Below are positions 6,468-6,722 of a DNA stretch of 6,722 bases, piece after piece. Location of the stretch: positions 1 to 6,722 of the forward strand of contig JBASIS010000275.1 of assembly GCA_049654905.1 (NCBI GenBank), in the 5' to 3' direction. Position 1 is the stretch's first letter, and each line of letters opens with the position of its first letter. The DNA is from M0108 sp049654905 (GTDB lineage Bacteria > Pseudomonadota > Gammaproteobacteria > Chromatiales > Chromatiaceae). Position numbers and translations under genes: made by a program. The notes beneath the pieces were generated by a model. The model was given only the letters and a program-made list of their open reading frames with translations. It was not told the origin of the DNA and did no database searches.

Positions 6468-6722
6468 GTCCACCTTTCCCCTGGCTTTGGTCCACTAGAA
6501 AGTTAACGATCGCCACCGAGACCTTCTCAACCCTTATTTTACCCAGAACACCACTTCGCTGGAGATCAATGCGGAGTTGAGGGCGTTCGAAGTACATATA
6601 GCGCGTGTCTTAATGCGCCCATGGGCCAAGATTAGCGATCTCTAGCCGGAGGATGATGCCTGCTGATGCGATGATGAGTTCTGAGCCACTTTGCAGTGTG
6701 GCACAGATCCGCCACAACATCC
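6468..6722. other. Non-coding tail without a recognisable gene; possible decayed reading frame
   Basis: No start-to-stop gene can be supported here, and no hairpin with a T-run follows the transglycosylase stop codon. One plus-strand frame is open without a start codon from about 6498 to 6644 and reads like an amphipathic protein segment (for example TSLEINAELRAFEVHIARVL), so it may be a remnant of a lost gene. I do not recognise the family. G+C is lower than in the adjacent gene. Confidence 0.3.
6697..6716. repeat. Inverted repeat at the right window edge
   Basis: TGTGGC (6697-6702) pairs with GCCACA (6711-6716) around an 8-base loop. A third, related CCAC motif (GCCACT, 6685-6690) lies just before and pairs imperfectly with AGTGTGGC (6695-6702). 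Clustered, alternating short repeats like these occur at insertion-sequence ends and in regulator sites. The element, if any, would continue beyond the window. Confidence 0.3.

Noticed and set aside
6462..6500. Intrinsic terminator after the transglycosylase gene
   Set aside because: Only a 4-base dyad (GACTGAGTC) is present, without a longer stem or a T-run.
6304..6597. Minus-strand frame of 97 codons overlapping the end of the transglycosylase gene
   Set aside because: Its C-terminal half is antisense to the transglycosylase gene and its N-terminal half matches no family I know; there is no clear ribosome-binding site.

Overview
The window reads as chromosomal DNA of a Gram-negative bacterium, most likely a gammaproteobacterium. 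This rests on a BirA with an N-terminal DNA-binding domain, an exported lytic transglycosylase with a classical signal peptide, and a large MscK-like mechanosensitive channel with a periplasmic part. A Chromatiales-type host is a guess from overall protein flavour, not something the sequence proves. No CRISPR array, tRNA, rRNA or intact mobile element was seen.

Layout: three genes run leftward on the minus strand from a divergent promoter region near 5474-5693. In transcription order they are a 1037-residue channel protein (2360-5473), a 605-residue M61-family metallopeptidase with a C-terminal PDZ domain (467-2284), and the N-terminal 153 residues of the biotin ligase/repressor BirA (459 down to 1, cut by the window edge). 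The channel and peptidase genes are 75 bases apart. The peptidase and birA are only 7 bases apart, so those two are probably co-transcribed and translationally coupled. On the plus strand a 257-residue secreted SLT-type lytic transglycosylase (5694-6467) is transcribed away from the channel gene. The last 255 bases hold no convincing gene, only a possible decayed reading frame and an inverted repeat at the edge.

The most interesting object is the channel protein. A membrane-anchored periplasmic domain resembling the amino-acid-binding proteins of ABC importers (SBP_bac_3, GlnH/HisJ type) is followed by a long helical region, about 11 membrane helices and a complete MscS pore/beta domain. The amino-acid-contacting Arg and acidic residue appear to be kept. 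The simplest reading is a mechanosensitive-type channel that is gated or tuned by a periplasmic solute. Its gene is visibly richer in A+T than its neighbours.

The 220-base divergent region between the channel and the transglycosylase contains a perfect 15-base palindrome (5512-5526) over a -10-like hexamer for the channel gene, plus two further dyads, so it may be a regulated two-way promoter. Membrane-tension release and cell-wall remodelling facing each other across one control region is suggestive, but any functional link is inference.
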